The notes under the pieces are model-generated. The model was given only the letters and a program-made list of their open reading frames with translations, made no database searches and had not been told where the DNA came from. Position numbers and translations under genes: made by a program. From Sanderia malayensis (lineage: Eukaryota > Cnidaria > Scyphozoa > Semaeostomeae > Pelagiidae): a stretch of 64,000 nt of DNA. Shown here piece after piece: positions 31,100 through 40,179 of the stretch (position 1 is the stretch's first letter; the number at the start of each line of letters is the position of its first letter). Location: NCBI GenBank assembly GCA_013076295.1, contig RQOL01000640.1, forward strand, positions 61,151-125,150, written 5' to 3'.

Positions 31100-31502
31100 C
31101 TCCTGTAACTATATCGAAATAGAAGTCTGCACCAACTAAAACATCGATACGTTTCTGTTGAGCGCTGCCTATACTGCGATCTGCAATTTACGCAAATGCG
31201 GATAATCTGCGAAACGAAAACGTGAGCTGATAGGAGAGCAAATTACTAGAAAAGTAAGTGCAGAGATAGTAATTACATCGCCATTATTCAGTTCTACATT
31301 CAACCTCACCCTATCTGCCTTTGTCTTCTGGTGTGAAGTGGAGCCAAACGTATTCAAGTTGAGGCTTTCATTTTTCTTGACCATTTCGAGATCCAGGTCT
31401 CTTCGAAGGTCTTGCGTGACGTAGGACTGCGTACTGCCCCACCATCAAACAAGAGACGCACCTCTTTCTTGTCGTTGCACGAACTTCCATAGACAAATGC
31501 AG
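31100..31502 (-). pseudogene. BEL-1 protease remnant
   Basis: Retropepsin-like region following gag: VRLLFDGGAVRS near 31440-31475 is the likely active-site loop, with DGG in place of the usual D-S/T-G. A one-base shift follows, and the frame 31384-31169 carries the middle domain (NTFGSTSHQKTKADRV, LNVELNNGDVITI). IDVLVGADFYFDIV near 31130 matches the C-terminal V-G-x-D-x-y block of BEL proteases. Broken by frameshifts. Confidence 0.65.
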
Positions 31503-33019
31503 TTACTGTTTGTAGCAGTACTGGACCATTCTTTGAGCTGTGGCTGTTACTTCACTGCTCTTTTCTGAAAGGTTGGCATGTCGTATGATAGTTGTAATGG
31601 CTTCCGAATCTGGATCGTTGGTGGTTGTGAGAACTGGTCTACTTTCTGCGTGCTTTTTGTCACATATAGCTTGGTGATGTTTGCCTTGGCAATGTAGACA
31701 ATTTCGTTCACTTGAGCGTACTTGATTTCGTACTTTATGTCCAGTGCGTAGACATTTGAAGCACAGCTGGGCTTTCGACAATATATCATTTCTTGCTTTC
31801 AGCTCTGATACATTTTGACATTTGTAAGAGAAATGCTGTCCTTTGCAGAAATAACAGAGTATTTTTTGCTTATCGACGCTGGCAATAAAAGATTGTGTGG
31901 TGCCTGAGGGTGGTTTGACAATCGGGAATTTCTCCGTTTTTCTTGGCTGTGCTATGCTAGCACTTAGCTCGTTGGCTTCTAATTCTTTTCGGATTATTTC
32001 GAGAATTTCCTTGATATCCCAATGTTCGTCGGTGGTTTTTCTAGCTACTTGCATCTTGATATCCTTCGGCATTCGTGACATTAGGATCGGAATGAGGAGG
32101 TTACCGTAGCTTTCAGGTGGTGTGTTCCAAGTGATTCTAGCCCTCGCACATGCACGGCAATGCTGTCATATATCTTCCTCAGGTGTTCTGTGTTTTCATT
32201 GGGGCAACTTTGTAGCTTTAAAAGAGCTTGCATATGAGCAGTGACTACTTATTGTCTTTTACCGAATCCTGACTTCAATATTTGTACTGCGTCATTGTAA
32301 TTCTCTGCTCTGAGATCAAGTCCTTCAACTGCTCGATAAACCTTGCTGTCGAGTAGACTAAACAGATAGATCAACTTTTTAATCTCTGATACTGCTGGGT
32401 TGTTGTACACTTTGCTTTCGAATGCTCGCCAAAAGGAATGGAATTTCGTAATATTTCCATCGAAGCGTTGAAGAGTAATTTTCGGAGGTTTCATACCTTG
32501 CTGTGGCGATGAGCTGGTTGAAAATCTACTTGGTGGTGGATGACTTCGTTCTAGTTCTGTGGCTAGATGATTCACTGGAGCTGGAGAAAATGGATTTACT
32601 GAGGTTTTCAATCCAAAACGAGTAGGTGAAGGAGCGGCTTCTTCTTCGCCTGAGTATGTCTCAGGGGCTTGCGACGTTGGATGAGATGAGTAAGAGTGTA
32701 TGCCCTTCTTGTATTCGTCTATATTTTCGAGGGATTCCGTGACTTTCATTTCCCAGTCTGAGTTTTCTTCGATTTCCTTTTCTAAATCTTCAGTAGGACT
32801 GTTGTCGATGATTTCGGTATCCAGAGCTTTGAGAAATTTCTGTTTGTCTTCCATAGCTTTTCTTATGGTCTTCAAACGAGCATGAGTTTCGGCAACGGAG
32901 AGATCGAGATATTTTTCCTTTACGATGTAACGAACCTTTCTACTTAGCCTTGTAACGATGGTATCCTGTGAGTCAGAGTCAAGGTTGCACGTGGCTAATG
33001 CGCGCGCACAACCAGACAA
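31503..33019 (-). pseudogene. BEL-1 gag
   Basis: BEL/Pao capsid and nucleocapsid. The frame 33019-32249 has a Glu-rich helical first half and the hallmark ITLQRFDGNITKFHSFWRAF, FESKVYNNPAVSEIKKLIYL and LKSGFGKRQ (DUF1759-type gag). It stops at 32249. Sequence continues with HMQALLKLQSCPN and LESLGT, then shifts frame to 32081-31503, which holds three zinc-binding motifs: CYFCKGQHFSYKC, CFKCLRTGHKVRN (final Cys lost) and CLHCQGKHHQAIC. The Met at 33019 lies in the terminal repeat, so the true start is probably further in. Confidence 0.85.
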
Positions 33020-33047
33020 GAAGACAGAATTGATCCTTGTTCAAAAC
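32962..33047 (-). repeat. BEL-1 terminal direct repeat, 5' side
   Basis: Partner of 23790-23876. On the minus strand it starts TGTTTTGAACAAGG exactly where RTE-like LINE homology ends, which marks the BEL-1 5' boundary. Confidence 0.6.
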
Positions 33048-33049
33048 AA

Positions 33050-33533
33050 GTAACCTCCTTGATTCCGTCAATCCATCTTCGCTTTAGTCGTCCTCTACCT
33101 CGCTTTCCGTCCACATTTCCTGCATTATCACTTTCACCAAGTCCCCCCCCTCCTCTCCTCGTTATGTGACCGAAATAGCTCAGTTTTCTCTTCACAATGG
33201 TGTTTTACAACCTTTCCGGATTACACATCGTCTCAAGCACGAACTTGCTAGTCTTTTTCGCTGTCCAAGGGATACAAAGTAACCTCCGCCATTACAACAG
33301 CTCAAAGGCGTCTATCTCTGTTGTCTCTCTTCTTACATGTCCACGTTTTGCATCCATATAAGGCAATGGAGAAGATCAACGCGTTCATGAGCCTTGCTTT
33401 CGTCGTCATTGATATGCTGGGGTCTTTCCATATCGTCTTCAGAGATGTTACAGTCGATATTGCCATTGCCAGTCCTTTGAAACTCCTGCCCACTTCCACC
33501 GTCTCTTCATATCATGGACCCGAGGAAGTTGAG
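33050..33533 (-). pseudogene. RTE-like reverse transcriptase, thumb and C-terminal part
   Basis: Pieces in different frames: ELNFLGSMI and DGGSG near 33520, SLKTIWKDPSIS, TTKARLMNALIFSIALYGC and KTWTCKK (33302-33499 frame), then KRKLSYFGHITRR, GKRGRGRLKRRWIDGIKE (33195 frame). These are the standard order at the end of RTE-type LINE proteins. Frameshifts separate the pieces, and the block stops at the BEL-1 terminal repeat. Confidence 0.8.
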
Positions 33534-33539
33534 CTCGTT

Positions 33540-34749
33540 CAGGGGCGGATCCAGACCAAAATCTGACTGGTGCAATCTATGGGATTTTAGGGCGTGTCCC
33601 CAAGGCCACGCCCTAAAAGCCCATAGATATATGAATATATCTATGGGCTTTTAGGGAACTTGACACTAAAAGTTCACCACCCGGGATTAGCACTTTCTTA
33701 ATTGGCTTCTTGTTTTTTTGCCTTGCTTGTCGAGAAGGTTCTCGAATGTAACTAGATATATAGTAACATCATAAGCAATTCGAGACTTCCGTTTTTATCT
33801 TTTGTTTTCCATTGTCGTTCTTATTTTGTGGTTGTTGGGAAGCTTTTTCGTATAATAAATAAGTGAAATATTTGTATCAGAGAGTTGAGATTATTTATAA
33901 TATACTTTATTTTACGACTGATACGACGCCTAAGGAAAGGTTGACTTCAAATTCAACACACAGGCTTCCTCGACTAATGAGCCTTTCGTTACATTGCTTG
34001 GTTCTATTCCTTGCTTTGTAGTTACTAAGAACTTTAGAATAAGAACTTTTGTACCGATCAAAGACTGTTCTATACATCTTAATTTCTGTATCTTTTCTTC
34101 TTCGAGGATCGCTTTACTTTGTGTGATTGCTTCGACTTTTAATAAGTACGGACTAACGCTAGCCATCATTCAATAACGTATGAAGAGTGTGTTGCAGTTC
34201 AGGACTTCAGTTAGATCAGAAAATATCAACATTCCGATGAATACGTAATAATGACGTTTTGCACCAGTCAGCCCTGCATTTTCATTGGTAGATGGGCCTT
34301 TGCACCAGTGGAAATGACGTTTTGCACCAGTGAAAACTCATTTCATTGGCTAATGTTGAAATTTGGATACAATAAAACCCGGGTCACTGGTGCAGTAGAA
34401 AGCTGTGACGTGTTTCTCATACAACGGGCAACAAGTTTTCACAACCATTCTGCGTGAAACTGGTCTAGCTTTTACAGCATTCCATACTACATGGTATGAC
34501 ATGAAGCTCTGCTTGACCCAGACAGTGAGCCTATGTGAATGTCATAAGTCAATGAATTATATAAGCCTAGTCCGCAGAAAGTGTAAATATCAATTGGATT
34601 CAGTGTGGACCTCGAATAACTAATTTCATCTGCACTTATTGTCAACTATATTTTGTGTGAACTTTATTATTTAAACGATTACGTCACTGCCTTTGGGAGA
34701 ATCTGACTGGTGCAGTTGCACCAGTTGCACCAGTCTAGATCCGCCTCTG
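33540..34749. mobile_element. hAT-like MITE with 6-bp target duplication
   Basis: Termini CAGGGGCGGATCCAGA and the inverse of CAGAGGCGGATCTAGA; the CAGNGGCGGATC start is common in hAT elements. CTCGTT flanks both sides (33534-33539 and 34750-34755). The interior has no transposase frame but several TGCACCAGT repeats and a cluster of overlapping palindromes. hAT usually duplicates 8 bp; the 6-bp duplication is what I can read here. Confidence 0.78.
33577..33656. repeat. Overlapping alternating palindromes in the hAT-like MITE
   Basis: Three alternating copies of a 20-bp arm: 33577-33596 pairs with 33607-33626 (one mismatch), and 33611-33630 pairs perfectly with 33637-33656. The middle arm can fold with either neighbour. 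Confidence 0.8.
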
Positions 34750-34755
34750 CTCGTT

Positions 34756-35309
34756 CACAACGTCAATGTTCTTGCCATTTTCTTGGATATCACCTTTGTT
34801 TTGGCCACATTCAGAAAGAGTCCCTTCTCCTCACTTGCGATACGCACTCCTGCGATCATTGTCTGTAGATCTTCCGGTGCTGTTGCAACAAAGGTTGTAT
34901 CATCAGCATACCTTAGATTATTGATAGTCTGTCTGCCAATGTTGAAGCCCCATTCAATGTCATTTAGCGTCTCTCGCATCATGTCTTTGGCATAGAGGTT
35001 GTACAACTTTGCACCCCCCTTCAAGATCTCAAACCGTTCACTGTCACCGTGCTCCATACAATTTGTTGACATTTGTAAGCGATACATTGATTTTATTAGT
35101 TCGTTGAGGTGGTTTGGTACACCGAAGTTTCTCAAAATTTCCCACAGTTTGTGGTGCTGCACACAGTCAAATGCCTTGGCATAGTTGATGAAACAGAAGT
35201 TCACCGGTGTATTTATTTCTCTTGCCTTCTCGATAATCCACCTCATTGCCGCAGTTCCTGCCGCGCGCTCGCCACGCACCCAACTGTGGTGATGGGAGCC
35301 TACAGACAT
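34756..35309 (-). pseudogene. RTE-like reverse transcriptase, palm part
   Basis: Motifs seen: TAAMRWIIEKAREINTPV, CFINYAKAFDCVQHHKLW (motif A), SMYRLQM, LRYADDTTFVAT (YADD box) and ASEEKGLFLNVAKTK. Between EILKGG and KLYNLYAKDMM about a dozen residues of motif B (the usual RQGC-LSP block) are missing, a small deletion. The amino end before ERAAGTAAMRW is not homologous, so the Met is accidental. Inactive. Confidence 0.85.
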
Positions 35310-35367
35310 ACAAACAGACAGTTCTGTTTTATATATATAGATTGACGCTTTACTTTATGCCTATCTA
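35310..35367. other. Junction between RTE-like LINE and Helitrons
   Basis: Contains an inverted fragment of the Helitron 5' end (ACAGTTCTGTTTTATATATA at 35319-35338), so a truncated Helitron relic in the opposite orientation lies against the intact copy. Confidence 0.5.
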
Positions 35368-35393
35368 TCTATATATATGAAACAGAACTGTTT

Positions 35394-35454
35394 GTATGTA
35401 TGTATGTATGTATGTATGTATGTATGTATGTATGTATGTATGTATGTATGTATG
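35394..35454 (+). repeat. (GTAT)n microsatellite in Helitron copy 1
   Basis: About 15 GTAT units; the same site has shorter runs in copies 2 and 3, so it is a length-variable part of the Helitron 5' region. Confidence 0.9.
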
Positions 35455-35807
35455 TTTGTGGCTATGTCCGCTTATAACTCAAGAACCACTCCACAGATCG
35501 CAACATGAAAGGTATCTATGTAACCGGAATTTATCTGGGAGTGTCCTCAGCAAAAAATGTTTTACAAAACGTTTAGAATTAAAAGAGTAAAACCAGAAAA
35601 GTAACGGGTAGTTGAAATAAAATGTGACGGAATTTTCGATTTCTCAGATCTATTGTGAAGTCAAATAAATCACCAGTCTGTATCTGTTTGGTTGTGGGAT
35701 ACATGTTTCTTGATTCAATTCGAAGTACACAGTTCAAAAAAGTTAATGAAAATCTGATATTCATTCAAAGCACACAGTTCATTAACAAAATCTGATATTC
35801 ATATAAA

Positions 35808-35957
35808 ATGCCTAAAAAAAGAAAGCGGTTACTTAGTCGAGAAACAACTGGCGCGAAAAGAAAGAAAATTGCAAGAACAATAGAAACAGAGGAAGAATGT
35901 CAAATACGACTTGAGTCGCCGATATCTCAACCCGGCATCGACGGGTACCAGGGCTAG
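35808..35957 (+). CDS. 49-codon Helitron residual frame
   Basis: Starts MPKKRKRLLSRETTGAKRKK and continues with ARTIETEEECQIRLE. It is a strongly basic, then acidic stretch that resembles the amino end of Helitron replicase/helicase proteins as I remember them. It runs directly into the 3' hairpin (ISQPGIDGYQG) and its stop is the TAG of the terminal CTAG. I read it as the first codons of the Rep/helicase gene fused to the 3' terminus by internal deletion. Copy 3 has the same frame (38276-38428) with one substitution before its end. Confidence 0.5.
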   Translation: MPKKRKRLLSRETTGAKRKKIARTIETEEECQIRLESPISQPGIDGYQG

Positions 35958-36135
35958 TATATATATAAAACAGAACTGTTTGTATGTATGTATGTATGTT
36001 TGCGGCTATGTCCGCTTATAACTCAAGAACAACTGCACAGATCGCAAAATGAAAGGAATCTATGTAACCGGAATTTATCTGGGAGTGTCCTCAGCGAAAA
36101 ATGTTTTACCCGGCATCGACGGGTACCAGGGCTAA
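35958..36135 (+). mobile_element. Helitron copy 2 (178 bp, internally deleted)
   Basis: Starts directly at the end of copy 1 (TATATATATAAAACAG, lacking the initial TC) and ends with the same hairpin and GGGCTAA. It contains only the first ~160 bp of the 5' region joined to the 3' hairpin. Head-to-tail arrangement with copy 1. Confidence 0.78.
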
Positions 36136-36279
36136 ACATATTCTTCTTACGTCACACCTTTTTCAATTCTATCTATCGTACGCCACATTCTATTTCTACT
36201 ATTTGTAACCGTTCTTCTTTTATTTTTATTACTTGATAACGGGTCAAGCCAAGCCCGAAACATTGTACTAATCTTCAAA

Positions 36280-37125
36280 CTAACTTATTTTTATACGTTT
36301 AATTATTTCGTTGTAAACTTGAGTTGGCCCTGGAAGCTTGCGAAAATTGGATAACGATTTTCTATCATATGTCATGTGGCTTGTATCGCCGCTATCGACA
36401 TACAACCCGTTGCTCAACGCAAGCTTCGTGGTCAATGTCAACGCAATGTTATCTTCTGAATTTTCTTTTTCTTCCTGACAATGGATTTCAACATTTGTTT
36501 CATCAAACTTCTTGTTTTGCTGACATTGCTTTGCAATATGACCAAAACGTTTACACTGGTAACATTTCGGTGCGCGGCCTTTATTTTCTTCCCTATGTTC
36601 AAATGCGGGTCTTGCGCCATTTCTTTGCTGTCGATCCTTACCACGACAAGAGTGAAAGCCTCTTCTTGTGAACAAAGCATCATTTGAGACAGAAGGTTGT
36701 TGTTTGCTTCTTTCCTTTTATTCCTCAACCAGCAACTCTTTGATTTTATCCCACTCGAGTTCATCAGAAGCAAGAGCACTCAAATTTGAAATAAATCCGT
36801 CGTACGACTCCGGAAGACTGCCTAGTAGTATCACGGTGGCGAGTTTCTTGGACGAAATGTCTTCTTTCAGTTCTCTAAGCTTGTCGGCCAAAGATGTCAT
36901 TGTGGTGAAATGTTCCATAAAGTTTGCTCCTTCTGGCATGCTCGTGGCATAACACTTTCGATTCAGGCGAACAATTTGCGTGATCGAGACGAATTCAAAC
37001 GGTTGTTTTAAAATCTCCCATGCCTCCTTCGGGTCTGTTGTCTGCGAAATATGTACTTGCAAACGCGTATTCACACTCAGTACAATCAACGAATAAGCCT
37101 TGTCTAATCTTAAGGGCCCATATAC
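36280..37125 (-). pseudogene. Copia gag-protease fragment
   Basis: One minus-strand frame broken by a single TAA at 36718-36720. The upper part has LIVLSVNTRLQVHI, TTDPKEAWEILKQPFE, QIVRLNRKCYATSM, LADKLRELKEDIS, LLGSLPESYDGFI (Copia gag, UBN2-type). The lower part has FTRRGFHSCRG, a zinc knuckle KCYQCKRFGHIAKQC and the protease LYVDSGDTSHMTYDRKSL, where Copia normally has D-S-G-A. Integrase, RT and LTRs are absent here, so it is an isolated 5' fragment. Confidence 0.85.
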
Positions 37126-37692
37126 ACGAGCACCTTAAATTTACCTAAAACAGTGGGGTGCAGCGCAAGGAGGTGTAAATTCCAGGTTTCCTGTCTTTAT
37201 TTTGCTCATCAAAATAGGCAACACATGTCAGTTTTCCTAATCCCTGATGACGGGTGATATCACAACTCTAATAAACTGTCTGGGCAGTTCCTTTGAACGA
37301 TACCTTGGATTTTGTCTCATAGTGAATACCTGAACACATTCAAACGCTCTTGTTCTTTCACTAAATGGTCTTACTTTAAAACTTTGCTCCAGCAGCTGTA
37401 CAGACATTGATAGGAGCAAAACGCTCTTGCTCTGAAATTACATTTTCATAAACAAATAAACAAAGAAGCGTCCATATGACCTTTGTTTAATCAAGAAAAA
37501 GTTTAAATAAACCGTGTACAGTGAGTCGCGTTGTTGTGAAATTGAGACGATGCTAATCTCCGATAACAGGGATCAAAAAGAAAACAATGTTGCCTAAAGG
37601 AGCCTAAACGATAGGCGTTCATAACTGCTGCTTGCGCCGCTTGGCCCGGTGAAATTTTTGTACCTTCGATGAAGCTCCAGTATCCACTGATA
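37126..37692. other. No recognised gene
   Basis: Sequence between the Copia fragment and Gypsy-2, with only short frames. Starts GGGCCCATATACACGAGCAC, which could be another element's end, but no partner end was found. Confidence 0.4.
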
Positions 37693-38513
37693 CAGTATAA
37701 ATTGTATCATGTCTGTGTTAATATATTAGAAGTAGAATCATGTTTGTGTTAGTTATATTGTTTTCCTGTGATGTACTTGTGACCGTGCCGTTTGTCTATG
37801 TTATATCCGTTGTTGCTGTCACTATTGATTGATGTGCCATATTATGATTGTTTTAACTTATGTGAAATCTATATATATAAAACAGAACTGTTTGTATGTA
37901 TGTATGTATGTATGTATGTATGTTTGTGGCTATGTCCCCTTATAACTCAAGAACCACTCCACAGATCGCAAAATGAAAGGTATCTATGTAACCGGAATTT
38001 ATCTGGGAGTGTCCTCAGCGAAAAATGTTTTACAAAACGTTTAGAATTAAAAGAGTAAAACCAGAACAGTAACGGGTAGTTGAAATAAAATGTGACGGAA
38101 TTTTCGATTTCTCAGATCTATTGTGACGTCAAATAAATCACCAGTCTGTATCTGTGTGGTTGTGGGATACATGTTTCTTGATTCAATTCGAAGTACACAG
38201 TTCAAAAAAGTTAATTAAAATCTGATATTCATTCAAAGCACACAGTTCATTAACAAAATCTGATATTCATATAAAATGCCTAAAAAAAGAAAGCGGTTAC
38301 TTAGTCGAGAAACAACTGGGGCGAAAAGAAAGAAAACTGCAAGAACAATAGAAACAGAGGAAGAATGTCAAATACGACTTGAGTCGCCGATATCTCAGCC
38401 CGGCATAGACGGGTACCAGGGCTTATAATAGTATTTTAGTTGAATGATTGATCTCGAGCAAGCAACATATTGTGTTCTCTTACGTTATACCTGCTTTACC
38501 CAGCCACGCTACA
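37693..38513 (+). repeat. Gypsy-2 5' LTR, interrupted by a Helitron
   Basis: 37693-37867 and 38426-38513 together match the right LTR at 43381-43641, ending GCCACGCTACA. The insert 37868-38425 is Helitron copy 3. A 6-bp ACCGTG difference and a handful of substitutions separate it from the right LTR. Confidence 0.88.
37868..38425 (+). mobile_element. Helitron copy 3 inside the Gypsy-2 5' LTR
   Basis: Starts TCTATATATATAAAACAG after an A and ends at the CCCGGCATAGACGGG hairpin with ACCAGGGCT before TATAATAG. The right Gypsy-2 LTR (TGTGAAACTATAATAG at 43543 onward) is a natural empty-site comparison. The last bases of the CTAG end are altered or lost. Collinear with copy 1 over almost its whole length. 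Confidence 0.85.
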
Positions 38514-38530
38514 ATTTGGTGACAGGAACA
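38514..38530 (+). other. Gypsy-2 primer-binding site region
   Basis: ATTTGGTGACAGGAAC follows the 5' LTR and shares TGGTGACAG with Gypsy-1 at the same place. Confidence 0.6.
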
Positions 38531-38535
38531 CAGGT

Positions 38536-39466
38536 ATGGCTTCAAGCTTACCAGCTCCTTTTACTTCTGGGGATTTTGGTGTCTGGATTCGTCAGTTTCA
38601 GCGATGTGCTGCCGCTAACAAATGGAATACCGAAGCGCAACTCCTAAAGCTTCCAGCCTTTCTCGATGGTCCGGCCGCCACATATTATGAAACCCTCTCA
38701 GATGGGGGATAAAACATCTCTGGACAGCTTGGTCGCCAGCCTGCACAAGTGTTTTTGCCCTCCAACTGACCGTGAGTGGTATTATCGAGAGTTTGAAGAC
38801 CATCGCCTTCGCCCCGCAGAAGATCCCACACTCTTCCTTTGGCGTTTGAAAGAATCACTTCGGAACGCTGAACCGGATTTATCTGGACCGGCTTTTGATG
38901 CCTTACTACGCCGACAGTTCTTTAAAGGGTTGCCAGAAGAACTACAATTGAAATTGTTGGAATCTGATCCTACGCCAACCTTGGCCACAATGACGTCATT
39001 CGCTCAGCGGTTCCGTTCACTCCAACGGTTGCCCACCAGCCCTGCCACTGCATGTGCCGCTGTTGCCACTCGCCCCTTGGCCATGGAGGATAAACCACTG
39101 TCCCAGCAACAACAACAATAACAATTACAGCTGGATAACGTTACTGTCCTACTGAGCAAGCTCGCTGAAGGACAAGCTAGTTTGTTCGCTGCAATTTCGT
39201 CATCAGCTGCTCGTCAACCATCTTCTGTCATGCCTCCTCGTCGTCTCGGTTCTTCTGTTCGCTATTTCTTCTGTGGTGCACCTGGTCATATCCTCCGGAA
39301 TTGCGGCAAACGTCAACGAGCGCAGAAATGTACCCTTTGCAATGGCTGGGGCCATCATCCACAGAACTGTGCGAATAACTTTGATTCATCTCAGCCAAAA
39401 TCTGATCTACGTCAACAACCAGATCGTAAGTTTCCTTTAAACTTTCAGGGGATACCTCACTATTAG
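38536..39466 (+). pseudogene. Gypsy-2 gag
   Basis: Starts MASSLPAPFTSGDFGVWIRQ at 38536, a natural start just after the primer-binding site. A frameshift at a G run (38704-38709) is followed by the capsid reading SLDSLVASLHKCF, REWYYREFEDHRL, LRRQFFKGLPEELQLKLLES and MTSFAQRFRSL. A TAA at 39119-39121 follows a run of Gln codons and is in phase with the next part, which has zinc motifs YFFCGAPGHILRNC and KCTLCNGWGHHPQNC and ends NFQGIPHY. It would form the retrotransposon particle. Confidence 0.85.
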
Positions 39467-40179
39467 GTTGGAGTGATGAGCATCCCACTACTTTTGCTTT
39501 CGGAACTACTTCTGTTGCTCCACGTGCCATAGTTCCTTGCCAACCCCTTGTTTCTTGTAATTTTACTGGTGTACAGTTGTCAGCTCTTGTTGACACAGGG
39601 TCAATGCAATCTATTTTGAGTTTTGATGCTTTCCAACGCATTTTTCAGAGCTGTACACAGCAAAACATTGTTCCACCGTTACTTGGAAGTAGTTCCAACA
39701 CTTGTTTATCTATTACTGGACAACCGTTGCAACCTGCTGGTGCAGCGGCCTTCCAGTTCTCATTTCCTGGTTGTGATTTTGCATTTAAGTTTAAATTTCT
39801 TGTATTTAATAATATGCTACAACCCTTCCAATGCATTCTGGGATGTGATTTTATTGTTGCCTTTCAATTACACTTGGCTTATTCTGGGGATTCCTATTTC
39901 TTAAATGGGCCACATGGCAGTACTCCTTTGATACCTTGGGCCCCACCTTCTGGTTCAACTTCCTCTAATTGTTCGATCCTGTCCAGTTCTCCTCAGGTGG
40001 GTCCGCCTTCTGGCTTTGCCCAGTCGTCCAGCCAAGGGCCAGTCACCCTCACTCTTGTTGATAGTTTTTCCATCCCTGGTCGTAGTGAGTGTATTTTACG
40101 AGCTAAGTTGCCTCGAGGGTATTCTGAACAGTTAGGTTTGGTGTGTAGCTTAGATGATTCTCCCCTGAACCTTGAATAA
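39467..40179 (+). pseudogene. Gypsy-2 retropepsin and linker
   Basis: The aspartic protease active site is LSALVDTGSMQSILSF (about 39571-39618); the C-terminal hallmark is QCILGCDFIVAF. A Ser/Pro-rich linker (PWAPPSGSTSSNCSI) follows, then GRSECILRAKLPRGYSEQ. The frame is open from before 39577 to the TAA at 40177-40179, where it is one base out of phase with the reverse transcriptase. The Met at 39577 is internal; the true reading starts upstream in the polyprotein. Confidence 0.82.

Larger units (their letters stand above)
23790..33047 (-). mobile_element. BEL-1: BEL/Pao retrotransposon, decayed and interrupted
   Basis: Reading right to left on the minus strand: gag (33019-31503), protease (about 31500-31170), reverse transcriptase (30840-29826), RNase H (26185-25433) and integrase (25432-24120). 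A CR1-like LINE in the opposite orientation (26189-29822) splits the RNase H start. 86-bp direct repeats at 23790-23876 and 32962-33047 mark plausible but short LTR remnants. Frameshifts and stops occur in gag, protease, RT and integrase. Its right edge abuts an RTE-like LINE (33048 onward). Confidence 0.85.
33048..35309 (-). mobile_element. RTE-like LINE remnant, 5'-truncated, split by a MITE
   Basis: Minus-strand reverse transcriptase in two parts, 35309-34756 and 33533-33050, with a hAT-like MITE (33540-34749) between them. Removing the MITE and one copy of its 6-bp target duplication would restore continuity of the linker region. The element lacks its endonuclease. It abuts BEL-1 at 33048, where BEL-1 may have inserted into it. 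Confidence 0.8.
35368..35957 (+). mobile_element. Helitron copy 1 (non-autonomous, 590 bp)
   Basis: Starts TCTATATATATGAAACAG after an A and ends with the hairpin CCCGGCATCGACGGG plus TACCAGGGCTAG before a T: the 5' TC, 3' hairpin and CTAG ends inserted between A and T that define Helitrons. It has no TIRs or target duplication. It includes a GTAT microsatellite and a 49-codon frame that ends exactly at the element's terminal TAG. Too short to encode the Rep/helicase protein. Confidence 0.85.

Noticed and set aside
35396..35590. Met-Tyr-Val-Cys repeat frame in Helitron copy 1 (and relatives in copies 2 and 3)
   Set aside because: It is translation of the GTAT microsatellite followed by non-coding Helitron sequence.
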